From Streptomyces sp. NBC_01571 (GTDB taxonomy: Bacteria > Actinomycetota > Actinomycetes > Streptomycetales > Streptomycetaceae), in contig NZ_JAPEPZ010000001.1 in NCBI RefSeq assembly GCF_026339875.1, positions 5,208,001 through 5,272,000 on the forward strand: a stretch of DNA of 64,000 bases. The letters run 5' to 3'. Positions 50,871 to 59,892 of the stretch are shown here, in pieces (the stretch's first letter is position 1; the number at the start of each line of letters is the position of its first letter). The notes below the pieces were generated by a model. It was not told the origin of the DNA. It searched no databases and saw only the letters and a program-made list of their open reading frames with translations. Both the position numbers and the translations under genes were made by a program.

Positions 50871-52442
50871 ATGCTGGACATCCCCTCACGAGTGCGTGTA
50901 CATGTGGAGACACTGCCAGCGGCGCAGAACGACATGGGGGTTTGCGATGCTATTGAGCAATACGCACAGGTCGGAAAGCCGGACGCCATGAACGCCCCTC
51001 ACCTTCCGAAAGTGGCCGGAATCGATTCAACGGTTCCCGCTCCCGCACACACTGTCGCGCCTACATCCTCCGCCCCGGGCGCCACTTCGGCCACTCCGGA
51101 CGCTCCGGCCACCGGCCCCGGCCTCGTCCTCCAGGACCGGCTCGCCGGCTGGGTCTCCGATCTCACGACGCTCCACGAACTCACCGAGCGCCTGGCGCGC
51201 ACCGCGGCGCTGAGCGACGCCCTGCACGAACTGCTGCGCGCCGGAGCTTCCCTCGTGGGCGCGCGGCGCGGTCTCGTCGTCCTGGAGCCCGGCGACGGAC
51301 TCGGCCCGGACACCACCGTCGGCCTGGGTCTGGGGCGCGCCGATCTCGGCCACATCGAGACCGTTCCGCGCAGCTCCATGTCGTACGGCAGGATCCTGGC
51401 CGGCCTGCCCGGCGCCGACGCCGAGATCGCTCAGCCCGATCTGCTCTCCGAGGACGGCCTCGACCCCCGCCACCGCGAGGTGGCCGCCCGGCTCGGCTAC
51501 GCCGCGAGTTACACGCTGCCCCTGTCCACCCGGGCGGCGGGCCGGCTGGGCGCGGCCGTATGGCTCTACGACGAGCCCGCCGAACCGGTGGAGCGCCGGC
51601 GCCACCTAGTCGGCCTCTACGTCCGGTACGCGACCGAGCACCTGGCACGGCTGGTGGAACTGGAGCGCACGCGCGCGTGCCTGGCGACCGTCTCCGAGGA
51701 GCTGCTTCCCCCACGGCTGCCCCGGGTCCCCGGCATCCAGCTGGCCGCCCGCCATCGCACGGGTCCGCGCGGTGGCGGAGACTGGTACGACGCGCTGCCG
51801 CTGCCCGACGCCGCGCTCGGCCTCTCGGTCGGATCCGTCACCGGGTCCGGACCCAGCGCGATCGCCGCGATGGGCCGGCTGCGGGCCTCCCTGCGGGCGT
51901 ACGCCGTCATGGAGGGCGAGGACCCGGTCGCCGTCCTGTCCGACCTCGAACTGCTGCTGCGGCTGACCGAGCCCGCCCGCTCCGCGACCGCCCTCTTCGC
52001 CTACTGCGAGCCCGCGCTGCGCAGGATCACCCTCGCCGGGGCCGGTCACAGCCCGCCGCTGCTCATCGGCGCCCGGCGCACGGAGTTCGTGGAGACCTCG
52101 CTGTCTGCGCCGCTGGGGATGCTCTCCTGCTGGGAGGCGCCGAGTGTCGAGCTGACCGCCGAGGCCGGTGAGACCGTGCTGCTCTACACCGACGGCCTGC
52201 TGCACCGCACCGGCGACCCCATGGACCGCGCCTTCGCCCGGCTGCACGCGGCGGCCGCGAGCGTGCCGAGGTCGCTGCGCGAGGATCCCGGCGCCATCGC
52301 CGACCATGTCCTGCGGACCGTGCTCCCGGACGAGTGCGGCTCCGGCTCCCCCGGGTCCGGGGTGCCGGTGGGCACGGCGAGACCCGGGCCGGGAGGCGGC
52401 AGCGACGAGGACGTGGTGCTGCTGGCGGCCCGCTTCGAGTGA
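50871..52442 (+). CDS. GAF plus PP2C/SpoIIE-type phosphatase-like protein
   Basis: I start at ATG 50871 (LDIPSRVRVHVETLPAAQND), five bases after AGGA. The 523-residue product has a Pro/Ala-rich stretch and a GAF domain at about 105-260 (LHELTERLARTAALSDALHE, ELLRAGASLVGARRGLVVLE). A PP2C/SpoIIE domain follows: RGGGDWYDALPLPDAALGLS, VLLYTDGLLHRTGD and DEDVVLLAARF. The motif that usually reads GDVMGHG here reads GSVTGSG, losing an Asp used for metal. It may be a weak or inactive phosphatase acting on anti-sigma antagonists. HATPase proteins are at 47203 and 57357. Confidence 0.83.
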   Translation: MLDIPSRVRVHVETLPAAQNDMGVCDAIEQYAQVGKPDAMNAPHLPKVAGIDSTVPAPAHTVAPTSSAPGATSATPDAPATGPGLVLQDRLAGWVSDLTTLHELTERLARTAALSDALHELLRAGASLVGARRGLVVLEPGDGLGPDTTVGLGLGRADLGHIETVPRSSMSYGRILAGLPGADAEIAQPDLLSEDGLDPRHREVAARLGYAASYTLPLSTRAAGRLGAAVWLYDEPAEPVERRRHLVGLYVRYATEHLARLVELERTRACLATVSEELLPPRLPRVPGIQLAARHRTGPRGGGDWYDALPLPDAALGLSVGSVTGSGPSAIAAMGRLRASLRAYAVMEGEDPVAVLSDLELLLRLTEPARSATALFAYCEPALRRITLAGAGHSPPLLIGARRTEFVETSLSAPLGMLSCWEAPSVELTAEAGETVLLYTDGLLHRTGDPMDRAFARLHAAAASVPRSLREDPGAIADHVLRTVLPDECGSGSPGSGVPVGTARPGPGGGSDEDVVLLAARFE

Positions 52443-52548
52443 CGGCTTCGAGTGATCGGTTCGAGTGACCGCTTCCAGCGACGGCGTTGAGTGACGGCTT
52501 CGAGTGACGGCTTCGAGTGATCGGTGGAGTGATCGGTTCGAGTGACCG
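52433..52548. repeat. Tandem degenerate repeats of GAGTGA(C/T)CGG(C/T)TTC
   Basis: Starting in the last codons of the PP2C gene, the phrase TTCGAGTGA(C/T) recurs about eight times at 12-17 base intervals (near 52435, 52447, 52461, 52487, 52499, 52513, 52538). The copies are imperfect, giving an array of about 115 bases after the stop codon. Confidence 0.6.
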
Positions 52549-52884
52549 CGGCAGGGCCTTCACGAGGAGTGCTCCGGCGCCCTCGCGGCGGGTGGCTCAG
52601 CTGTTCTCGGAGCGCGCGCTCCGGCGGGCGCCTCCGCGGCGAACCCTCCGCCCCTCCCGGTGGACCCTCCACCGCGGTTCCCGGCGAGTCCCCCCGAGCA
52701 CTCCTCGTGAGATCGGACGCACGCACGGTGCGTTCCGGCGGGCGCGCGGCGGGTCGTTTCGCACGCGCGGTGAGTTCCCTCGCACACGCGGTGAGCTCTC
52801 GGCGTAAAGCCCTTCCGGCCCGAGGCGCGTTCCCGTACGACCGTACGATGGAAGCGGTCCAGAGTCGTATCAAGGAGGCAGACC
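52549..52884. other. Spacer and promoter region of the aminopeptidase P gene
   Basis: No gene is seen. It carries repeats of CGCACG(C)GGTGAG type near 52753-52800 and the ribosome site AAGGAGG just before GTG 52885. Confidence 0.4.
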
Positions 52885-54372
52885 GTGTCGGAGGCGCTCA
52901 ACCCGGAGACCCCGGAAACCGTGCTCGACGATGCCGCTGACGAAGCGGTCGAAGAAGAGCCGATCAAGCAGCGCAAGAACGGCCTCTACCCGGGCGTGTC
53001 CGACGAGCTCGCCGAGAGCATGAAGTCCGGCTGGGCCGACACCGAGCTGCGCGGCCTGGAGCCGATCGCGCAGGCCGAGTACACCGCCGCCCGCCGCGCC
53101 GCACTCTCCGCGCGTTTCCCGGGCGACCGGCTGGTCGTCCCCGCGGGCAACCTGAAGACCCGGTCGAACGACACGGAGTACCCCTTCCGTGCCTCGGTCG
53201 AGTACGCGTACCTCACCGGCAACCTGACCGAGGACGGCGTCCTGGTCATGGAGCCGACGTCGGACGGCCACAAGGCGACGATCTACCTGCTGCCGCGCTC
53301 CGACCGGGAGAACGGCGAGTTCTGGCTGTCCGGCCAGGGCGAACTGTGGGTCGGCCGCCGCCACTCCCTCACCGAGGCCGAGCAGCTGTACGGCATCCCG
53401 GCGTCGGACGTCCGCGAACTGGCTGCCGCGCTGAAGGAAGCCACCGGTCCCGTCCGTGTCGTGCGCGGCTACGACGCCGGCATCGAGACGGCCCTGACCG
53501 ACAAGGTCACCGCCGAGCGCGACGAGGAGCTGCGGGTCTTCCTCTCCGAGGCGCGGCTGGTCAAGGACGAGTTCGAGGCCGGCGAGCTGCAGAAGGCCGT
53601 CGACTCGACGGTGCGCGGCTTCGAGGACGTCGTGAAGATCCTGGACAAGGCCGAGGCGACCAGCGAGCGCTATATCGAGGGCACCTTCTTCCTGCGCGCC
53701 CGCGTCGAGGGCAACGACATCGGCTACGGCTCGATCTGCGCCGCCGGGCCGCACGCCTGCACACTGCACTGGGTGCGCAACGACGGACCGGTCCGCTCCG
53801 GCGACCTGCTGCTGCTGGACGCGGGCGTCGAGACGCACACCCTCTACACCGCCGACGTCACGCGCACGCTGCCGATCGACGGCACGTACACCGAGATCCA
53901 GAAGAAGATCTACGACGCCGTGTACGAGGCCCAGGAGGCCGGTATCGCGGCGGTGCAGCCGGGCGCCAAGTACCGCGACTTCCACGACGCGGCGCAGCGT
54001 GTGCTGGCCGAGAAGATCGTCGAGTGGGGTCTGGTCGAGGGCCCGGTCGAGCGCGTCCTGGAACTCGGTCTGCAGCGTCGCTGGACCCTGCACGGCACGG
54101 GTCACATGCTCGGCATGGACGTCCACGACTGCGCGGCCGCGCGGACCGAGACGTACGTGGAGGGCACGCTGGAGCCGGGCATGTGCCTGACCGTCGAGCC
54201 GGGTCTGTACTTCCAGGCCGACGACCTGACCGTCCCCGAGGAGTACCGCGGCATCGGCGTCCGCATCGAGGACGACATCCTGGTCACCGAGGACGGCAAC
54301 CGGAACCTGTCGGAAGGGCTGCCGCGGCGCTCCGACGAGGTCGAGGCGTGGATGGCCGCGCTGAAGGGCTGA
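52885..54372 (+). CDS. pepP: Xaa-Pro aminopeptidase (aminopeptidase P, M24B)
   Basis: The 495-residue enzyme starts at GTG 52885 after AAGGAGG. Its N-terminal domain has YPFRASVEYAYLTGNLTEDG. The pita-bread catalytic domain supplies the five metal ligands: Asp in LLLLDAGVETHTLYTADVTR (two Asp), His in GTGHMLGMDVHD, Glu in LTVEPGLYF and Glu in GVRIEDDILV. It removes N-terminal residues preceding proline, in the cytoplasm. The length fits the family. Confidence 0.93.
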   Translation: MSEALNPETPETVLDDAADEAVEEEPIKQRKNGLYPGVSDELAESMKSGWADTELRGLEPIAQAEYTAARRAALSARFPGDRLVVPAGNLKTRSNDTEYPFRASVEYAYLTGNLTEDGVLVMEPTSDGHKATIYLLPRSDRENGEFWLSGQGELWVGRRHSLTEAEQLYGIPASDVRELAAALKEATGPVRVVRGYDAGIETALTDKVTAERDEELRVFLSEARLVKDEFEAGELQKAVDSTVRGFEDVVKILDKAEATSERYIEGTFFLRARVEGNDIGYGSICAAGPHACTLHWVRNDGPVRSGDLLLLDAGVETHTLYTADVTRTLPIDGTYTEIQKKIYDAVYEAQEAGIAAVQPGAKYRDFHDAAQRVLAEKIVEWGLVEGPVERVLELGLQRRWTLHGTGHMLGMDVHDCAAARTETYVEGTLEPGMCLTVEPGLYFQADDLTVPEEYRGIGVRIEDDILVTEDGNRNLSEGLPRRSDEVEAWMAALKG

Positions 54373-54590
54373 TCTTGAGCAGGACGGCCGGGTACCCCAC
54401 GGGTGCCCGGCCGTTCCCGGTTCGCGGCGGGGTGGCCCGGACCCGTCCGGCCCGGCGGGGTGCCCCGGGCTTCACCGGCCGGGGAGCGTACCTCGACAGT
54501 CGGTGATCGGTGGTCGGCGGTCGGTGGTCAGTGGTCGGGCGGCTTCCGCGCTCCCTTCGGGCGCGGTGCTCGGGGGAAGGGCGCGGTTCC

Positions 54591-55964
54591 ATGGATGACT
54601 TCTGGTCCGGTGTCGGTGTGGACCTGCATCTGGAGCCGGACGTGGCGGCGGGACGTCGGGCGGGGCTCGAACGCGCGCTGCGGGACGCGGTGCGCGAGGG
54701 ACGGCTCGCTCCGGGTACCCGGCTGCCCGCGACCCGGCGGCTGGCGGCAGAACTGGGCGTCTCACGCGGCACCGCGAAGGCCGCGTACGACCAGCTGGTC
54801 GCCGAGGGATATCTGACGGCGCGGCAGGGATCGGGCACCGAGGTGGCCCAGTTGCCGGCCACCTCCCTGGAGGCACCCGAGGGAGCGGCGGACGCGCTTG
54901 CCCCTCGTCTCGACCTGCGGCCGGGCAGCCCGGACGTCCGCTCGTTCCCGGCCGCCGCCTGGCTGCGGGCGCTGCGCCGCGCGGTCGCGACGGCGCCCTC
55001 CTCGGCGTACGGCTACGGGGATCCGCGCGGCCGGATCGAACTGCGCACGGCGCTGTCCGGCTATCTGGGGCGGGCCCGGGGTGTGATCGCGCCGCCGGAG
55101 CGGATCGTGATCACTTCGGGGTATGTGCAGGGGCTCGCGCTCCTCACCCGTGTGCTGGGCGGCGGAGTTGTCGCGATGGAGGACCCCGGGCTGCCCTTCC
55201 ACCGGGATGTGGTGCGGCGGGGCGGCGGAACGGTGGTTCCGTTGCCGGTCGACGAACGGGGCGCCCGTGCCGAGGAGTTGGCGGCCGGCGGAGCCCGAGG
55301 GGTGGTCGTCACGCCCGCGCACCAGTATCCGACCGGGGTCACGCTGCATCCGCGACGCCGCCGCGCACTCACCGACTGGGCCCGCGCACACGGCGCGCTG
55401 ATCGTCGAGGACGACTACGACGGGGAGTTCCGCTACGACCGGCAGCCCGTCGGCGCCCTCCAGGGGATGGCGCCGGGACACGTCGCGTATCTCGGCACGG
55501 CCTCCAAGACGCTCGGGCCCGCGCTGCGGCTCGGCTGGATGGTGCTGCCGCCGCACCTGGTCGACGCGGTGACGGACGCGAAGCTGCACAGTGACCATCA
55601 CACCGAGGTCATCGGCCAGTTGGCGCTGGCCGAGATGATCACCGGCCACGCGTACGACCGCCATGTGCGCGCCTGCCGCCTCCGCTACCGGCGGCGCAGG
55701 GACCAGCTCCTGGAGCGGCTCGGAGCCTCCCGGAGCGTGCGCGGGATCGCGGCCGGGCTGCACGCGCTGGTGGAGGTAGCCGACGAGGCGGAGACGGTGG
55801 CACGGGCGCAGGCGCTGGGACTCGCGGTCGGGCGGCTCGGGGACCACTGGCACACGCCCGGGATGCATCGGCCGCAGGGGCTGGTCGTGGGGTACGGGAC
55901 GCCACGGGAGCGGGCGTACCCGGAAGCGCTGGAGGTGTTGGGGCGGGTGCTGGAGGGGCCTTGA
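54591..55964 (+). CDS. MocR/PdxR-type GntR regulator with aminotransferase domain
   Basis: I start at ATG 54591 (DDFWSGVGVDLHLEPDVAAG). Residues 25-85 are a GntR winged helix (LPATRRLAAELGVSRGTAKA, YDQLVAEGYLTARQGSGTEV). The rest is a fold-type I aminotransferase: SAYGYGDPRGRIELRTALSG, PAHQYPTGVTLHPRRRRALT, the PLP-binding Lys in YLGTASKTLGPALRLGWMVL and the C-terminal Arg region. MocR proteins sense PLP or amino compounds and regulate vitamin B6, GABA or transport genes. The MFS gene 125 bases downstream may be its target. GGTCGGTGGTC-like repeats lie just upstream (54500-54540). Confidence 0.88.
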   Translation: MDDFWSGVGVDLHLEPDVAAGRRAGLERALRDAVREGRLAPGTRLPATRRLAAELGVSRGTAKAAYDQLVAEGYLTARQGSGTEVAQLPATSLEAPEGAADALAPRLDLRPGSPDVRSFPAAAWLRALRRAVATAPSSAYGYGDPRGRIELRTALSGYLGRARGVIAPPERIVITSGYVQGLALLTRVLGGGVVAMEDPGLPFHRDVVRRGGGTVVPLPVDERGARAEELAAGGARGVVVTPAHQYPTGVTLHPRRRRALTDWARAHGALIVEDDYDGEFRYDRQPVGALQGMAPGHVAYLGTASKTLGPALRLGWMVLPPHLVDAVTDAKLHSDHHTEVIGQLALAEMITGHAYDRHVRACRLRYRRRRDQLLERLGASRSVRGIAAGLHALVEVADEAETVARAQALGLAVGRLGDHWHTPGMHRPQGLVVGYGTPRERAYPEALEVLGRVLEGP

Positions 55965-56089
55965 GCGCCGAAGGCGTGCCGCCCTCCTCCGTCCCTCCGG
56001 CGAGGGCCGCGAGGGTGACCGATTGGGTCAGGAATCAGTGCCGTGATTGGGCCTGCCCAGGGGTCCACCGCGCTCCTAGGGTCGTTGTC

Positions 56090-57394
56090 ATGACGAACCC
56101 CCTCGTCCCGCCCGCGGGTCCCCGGCGCGTCCTCGCCCTGGCGCAGTTGGCCAACTCCGTCGGCGACGGCGCCTATTACGTGACCTCGGCGCTCTACTTC
56201 ACGCACGTCGTCGGCCTCGCCCCCGCGCGCGTGGGCCTCGGGCTGACCCTCGCCTGGGCGGTCGGCTCCCTGGTGGGCGTGCCGCTGGGGCGCCTCGCCG
56301 ACCGGCGCGGACCGCGCGGCACGGCGGTGCTGCTGGCGCTCGCGACCGGGCTCGCGGTGGCCTCGTTCCTCGTCGTCCGCGGCTTCGTGCCCTTCGTCGC
56401 GGCGGCGTGCGCGTACGCCGCCGCGCAGTCGGGACTGGCGGCGGCGCGGCAGGCGCTGCTCGCCGGTCTGGTCCCCGCCGGGGAGCGGACCGGGCTGCTC
56501 GCGCACCTCCAGTCGACGCTCAACGCCGGTCTGGCCGTGGGCGCGGGCCTCGGCGGACTCGCCCTGCACGCCGGGACACGGGCCGCGTATCTCGGGGTGT
56601 TCGCGCTGGACGCGGTGAGCTTCCTGCTCTGCGCGGCGCTGCTGCTGCGGCTGCCGTCGCCGCCGGCGGCCGGCGTGACGCGACGGCACGGGACCGGCGT
56701 CCTGCGCGACCGCCCCTACGTCCTCGTCACCCTGCTGAACACCGTGCTGCTGCTGCGGATGCCGCTGCTCAGTCTCGGCGTCCCGTTGTGGATCACGGAG
56801 CGGACCTCGGCGCCCGCCTGGCTGGTCTCCGCGCTGTTCGTCCTCAACACCGTTGTGGTGATGGCCTTCCAGGTGCGGATGGCCCGCGGTGTCACGGGCC
56901 TCACCTCGGCCACGCGCGCGATCCGCCGCTCGGGGCTCGTCATGCTCGCGTCCTGCGCGGTGTTCGCCCTGTCGTCCGGCACCCCGCCGTGGATCGCGGC
57001 CGGGATCCTCGTGGCGGGCGCAATACTCCAGGTCGTCGCCGAGATGCAGCAGTCCGCGGGCTCCTGGCAGCTGGGGCTCGGTCTCGCCCCGGCCGACCGC
57101 GTGGGCGAGTACCAGGGATTCTTCGGCACCGGCGTCACGGTGGCCCGCACCATGGGCCCGCTGGTCCTGACGGCCCTGCTGGTGGGCTGGGGAACGCCGG
57201 GGTGGCTGCTGCTCGGGGTCCTGATGCTGGGGGCCTCGTACGGGACGGGGCCGGCGGCGCGGTGGGCCGCCACGCGAACAGCCGCCCGGGACACGGGACG
57301 CGGCTGCACGGAGGGCAGGAATCGCGGGACAGCCGACGTCGCGGAGAACCGCCCGGTCAGACAGCCATCAAAGGCGCGTCTTTCCGCCACTTGA
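56090..57394 (+). CDS. MFS transporter, 12-TM drug-efflux type
   Basis: I start at ATG 56090 (TNPLVPPAGPRRVLALAQLA); the frame is open 43 codons further upstream without support. The 434-residue protein has about 12 helices. Motif A-like VGVPLGRLADRRGPRGTAVL comes after the second, and GLGLAPADRVGEYQGFFGTG comes near the C-terminus. The substrate is unknown. The 3' end overlaps the convergent HATPase gene by 38 bases. The last 45 residues are polar and would be translated from that overlap. Confidence 0.85.
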   Translation: MTNPLVPPAGPRRVLALAQLANSVGDGAYYVTSALYFTHVVGLAPARVGLGLTLAWAVGSLVGVPLGRLADRRGPRGTAVLLALATGLAVASFLVVRGFVPFVAAACAYAAAQSGLAAARQALLAGLVPAGERTGLLAHLQSTLNAGLAVGAGLGGLALHAGTRAAYLGVFALDAVSFLLCAALLLRLPSPPAAGVTRRHGTGVLRDRPYVLVTLLNTVLLLRMPLLSLGVPLWITERTSAPAWLVSALFVLNTVVVMAFQVRMARGVTGLTSATRAIRRSGLVMLASCAVFALSSGTPPWIAAGILVAGAILQVVAEMQQSAGSWQLGLGLAPADRVGEYQGFFGTGVTVARTMGPLVLTALLVGWGTPGWLLLGVLMLGASYGTGPAARWAATRTAARDTGRGCTEGRNRGTADVAENRPVRQPSKARLSAT

Positions 57395-57815
57395 GGACCT
57401 TGTCGAAGCTGACCACCGCGCCGCCGCCCCGGCCCGGCTCGTTGTCGAACCGGACGTGGTCGGCGAGCTCCTGGATCAGGCACAGCCCCCGGCCGTGCTC
57501 GGCGTCGGCGCGCGCCGGGCGGAGCGGGGGGCGGGCGCGTCCCGAGGGGAATCCCGGGCCGGAGTCGGCGACTTCGATACGGCACTTCTCGCCGTCGAGG
57601 TAGGCGGTCACCCGGTAGGCCCCGGTGGCCGCGCCGTGCGCGGTGTCGCCGCCGTGCTCGACGGCATTGGCGCACGCCTCCGTGAGCGCGACGGAGAGGT
57701 CGTACGAGATGTCGGGGTCGACGCCCGCCGTCTCCATCGTGCCGAGCAGCAGCCGTCTGGCGAGCGGAACGCTCGCAGCCTCGCGCCGCAGATGGAGTGA
57801 CCACCAGATGCTCAT
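57357..57815 (-). CDS. HATPase-type ATP-binding protein (RsbW/SpoIIAB-like)
   Basis: The 152-residue protein has the complete Bergerat fold: VALTEACANAVEHGGDTAHG (N box), CRIEVADSGPGFPSGRARPP (G1) and DAEHGRGLCLIQELADHVRF (G2). Such proteins are anti-sigma kinases or regulators of SigB-type factors. It is the single minus-strand gene between the MFS gene, which it overlaps by 38 bases, and the copper region. Its partner is unknown. Confidence 0.87.
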   Translation of the reverse strand: MSIWWSLHLRREAASVPLARRLLLGTMETAGVDPDISYDLSVALTEACANAVEHGGDTAHGAATGAYRVTAYLDGEKCRIEVADSGPGFPSGRARPPLRPARADAEHGRGLCLIQELADHVRFDNEPGRGGGAVVSFDKVLKWRKDAPLMAV

Positions 57816-58048
57816 GCTCCAGCCTCCAGGCCGCGGCTCGACATACCGTTACGTATTACCGCGAGTACCCGTGTGCAATCGCCCGGATGACGTGATGCCG
57901 CCCATACGGCGGATGCGTGCGCGTCAAGGAGGGTGTATGCGTGGACGGTTTCGCCCAAATGACTACTTTTCCGTCCGTATCTCGCGCGACGTCACCTTGC
58001 GGACCTGCCGTGGGCCACGGGGGCGCCCAGTGCGATGATGGCCCCGCC

Positions 58049-58909
58049 ATGACTGCCCCCCACCCACGCAGGGCGCGCTCCGGACAAGAGCTCCGGATTC
58101 TGCGGGCCGCGGTGTTCGCCGCGGTCTGCGTCGTGCTGGCCGCGGCCGGTCATGGGATCGCCTCCTGCGCGACCGTCCCACTGTGGACCCTGGGCGCGGG
58201 CTTCCTCGCCGTCTTCGCCGTCGCGGCCCCGCTGGCGGGACGCGAGCGGGCGCTTCCGGGCATCGCGGCGGTGCTCGCCGTCGGGCAGACCGTGCTGCAC
58301 ACGCTCTTCGGACTCGGTGTGTCCGGCTCCATGGCGACGGGCTCCGGCTCCATGCCGATGACCGACGCGTCGCTCGTGCAGCGCGCCGCCCGCATCGTGT
58401 GCGGCACGGCCGCTGCGGCGATCAGCCCCGCACAGGCCCAGAAGATCCTGGCCGACGCGCGGCTCGACACGGACATGACGCAGTCCATGCCCATGTCGTC
58501 GATGTCGTCGATGTCGACGCAATCCATGTCGATGCATCACCCCGCGGACGCGATGTCGTCGGCCGCCGGCTCCTCGATGGGGTTGCTGCCCTCACTGCCG
58601 ATGCTGCTCGGCCACGTCCTCGCGGCCGTCGCCGCCGGATGGGTTCTGCGCCACGGTGACATGGCGCTGCTGCGGCTCATGCGGCTGTCCGCGCACGGGG
58701 TGGCGGAGGGCGCGCTCGTGCGGTCCCTGCGCGCCGCGCTCGCGCTCGTACGCGCCCTGCGGGCGGGACTTCCGGGGACTTCGGGCGCGGCACCGCGCAC
58801 GCCGCGCACCGCACCGCGCGCCACACCGAAGCCGCGCACCACCGCTCTTCAGCACTCCGTCGTCCGGCGCGGACCGCCGCACTCCACCGCTCTCGTCCTC
58901 GCTGCCTGA
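58049..58909 (+). CDS. Met/His-rich integral membrane protein at the head of the copper cluster
   Basis: I start at ATG 58049 (TAPHPRRARSGQELRILRAA). The 286-residue product has about three helices (15-35, 42-60, 68-88), then a loop of Met and Ser ending in histidines: DTDMTQSMPMSSMSSMSTQS followed by MSMHHP. A fourth helix (PSLPMLLGHVLAAVAAGWVL) and a basic C-terminus follow. The Met-x-Met and HH pattern is that of extracytoplasmic copper(I)-binding loops. It is probably the first gene of the copper operon. A transport or sensor role is inferred. Confidence 0.72.
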   Translation: MTAPHPRRARSGQELRILRAAVFAAVCVVLAAAGHGIASCATVPLWTLGAGFLAVFAVAAPLAGRERALPGIAAVLAVGQTVLHTLFGLGVSGSMATGSGSMPMTDASLVQRAARIVCGTAAAAISPAQAQKILADARLDTDMTQSMPMSSMSSMSTQSMSMHHPADAMSSAAGSSMGLLPSLPMLLGHVLAAVAAGWVLRHGDMALLRLMRLSAHGVAEGALVRSLRAALALVRALRAGLPGTSGAAPRTPRTAPRATPKPRTTALQHSVVRRGPPHSTALVLAA

Positions 58910-59055
58910 CACGGCGCACCACTTCACGATCACGAAGGGGCCGCCGCCGTGCGGCACGCGCGCGTGTCCGACGACGCCTCGCACGGGGCGCCGCTCCGCG
59001 GCTGTCGGCGCGCACACCCCTTCCTCATCGGACTGAAAGTGGAGTGTCCTCTTCC

Positions 59056-59787
59056 ATGAAGGCTTCCCGTATCGCCGCCGCCGGTGCCGTCGCCGCCTCG
59101 GCCGTTCTCGCCCTGTCCGCCCCCGCGTTCGCGCACGTCAGCGTCCAGCCGGAGGGCCCGGCCGCCAAGGGCGGGTACGCCGTCGTCGACTTCAAGGTCC
59201 CCAACGAACGTGACGACTCCGCGACCACCAAGGTCGAGGTGAACCTGCCCACCGACCACCCGCTGGCGTCCGTCATGCCGCAGCCTCTCGACGGCTGGTC
59301 CGTGAAGGTCACCAAGAGCAAGCTGGCCAAGCCGCTCACGATCCACGACGAGCAGATCTCCGAGGCCGTCTCCAAGGTGACCTGGACCGCCACCGGCAAG
59401 GGCATCGAACCGGGCTTCTTCCAGAAGTTCCCGCTCTCCATCGGCCAGCTGCCCGAGGACGCCGACGAGTTGGTCTTCAAGGCGATCCAGACGTACGACA
59501 ACAAGGAGGTCGTGCGCTGGATCGAGCCGCAGAAGGAGGGTGCGGAGGAACCCGAGAACCCGGCTCCGGTCCTCGCGCTCTCCGCCGCGTCCGCGGACGG
59601 CCACCACAGTTCCGCCGCCGAGGACGCCTCCGACACCTCCACCCCGGCCGCCAAGGACACCGCCTCCGCCGCCTCGCCCTCCGACACGGACACCACGGCC
59701 CGCGTCCTGGGCATCGTGGGCATCGTCGTCGGAGCGGCGGGCGTCGCGTACGGCGTTCTGGCCGGCCGCCGGCGCGTCGACGCCTGA
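59056..59787 (+). CDS. YcnI-family copper-associated membrane-anchored protein
   Basis: The 243-residue protein has a signal peptide ending SAPAFA, so the mature protein begins HVSVQPEGPAAKGGYAVVDF. The N-terminal His is the copper ligand known in YcnI. The domain continues with FKVPNERDDSATTKVEVNLP, WTATGKGIEPGFFQKFPLSI and VFKAIQTYDNKEVVRWIEPQ. A Ser/Thr/Asp linker and a C-terminal membrane helix (LGIVGIVVGAAGVAYGVLAG) anchor it outside the membrane. It lies between the Met/His-rich protein and Sco, fitting a copper relay. Confidence 0.88.
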   Translation: MKASRIAAAGAVAASAVLALSAPAFAHVSVQPEGPAAKGGYAVVDFKVPNERDDSATTKVEVNLPTDHPLASVMPQPLDGWSVKVTKSKLAKPLTIHDEQISEAVSKVTWTATGKGIEPGFFQKFPLSIGQLPEDADELVFKAIQTYDNKEVVRWIEPQKEGAEEPENPAPVLALSAASADGHHSSAAEDASDTSTPAAKDTASAASPSDTDTTARVLGIVGIVVGAAGVAYGVLAGRRRVDA

Positions 59788-59803
59788 GGCCCACAGCACC
59801 CGT

Positions 59804-59866
59804 CCGGTGTGCACCGGCAGGTCGTACGCCCCCGTCACGGCGTCGTACGACCCCGGTGCACACCGG
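59804..59866 (+). terminator. Long two-part stem-loop between ycnI and sco
   Basis: CCGGTGTGCACCGG (59804-59817) pairs with CCGGTGCACACCGG (59853-59866), and inside it GTCGTACG (59821-59828) pairs with CGTACGAC (59844-59851). This makes a stem of 22 base pairs broken by a small bulge. It may be a partial terminator or attenuator that sets different amounts of YcnI and Sco. Confidence 0.65.
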
Positions 59867-59892
59867 AGCCCTCACATCTGGGACATTTTTCT

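Noticed and set aside
52433..52548. Possible CRISPR array
   Set aside because: Units are 12-17 bases, imperfect and without unique spacers of constant size; no cas gene is present.
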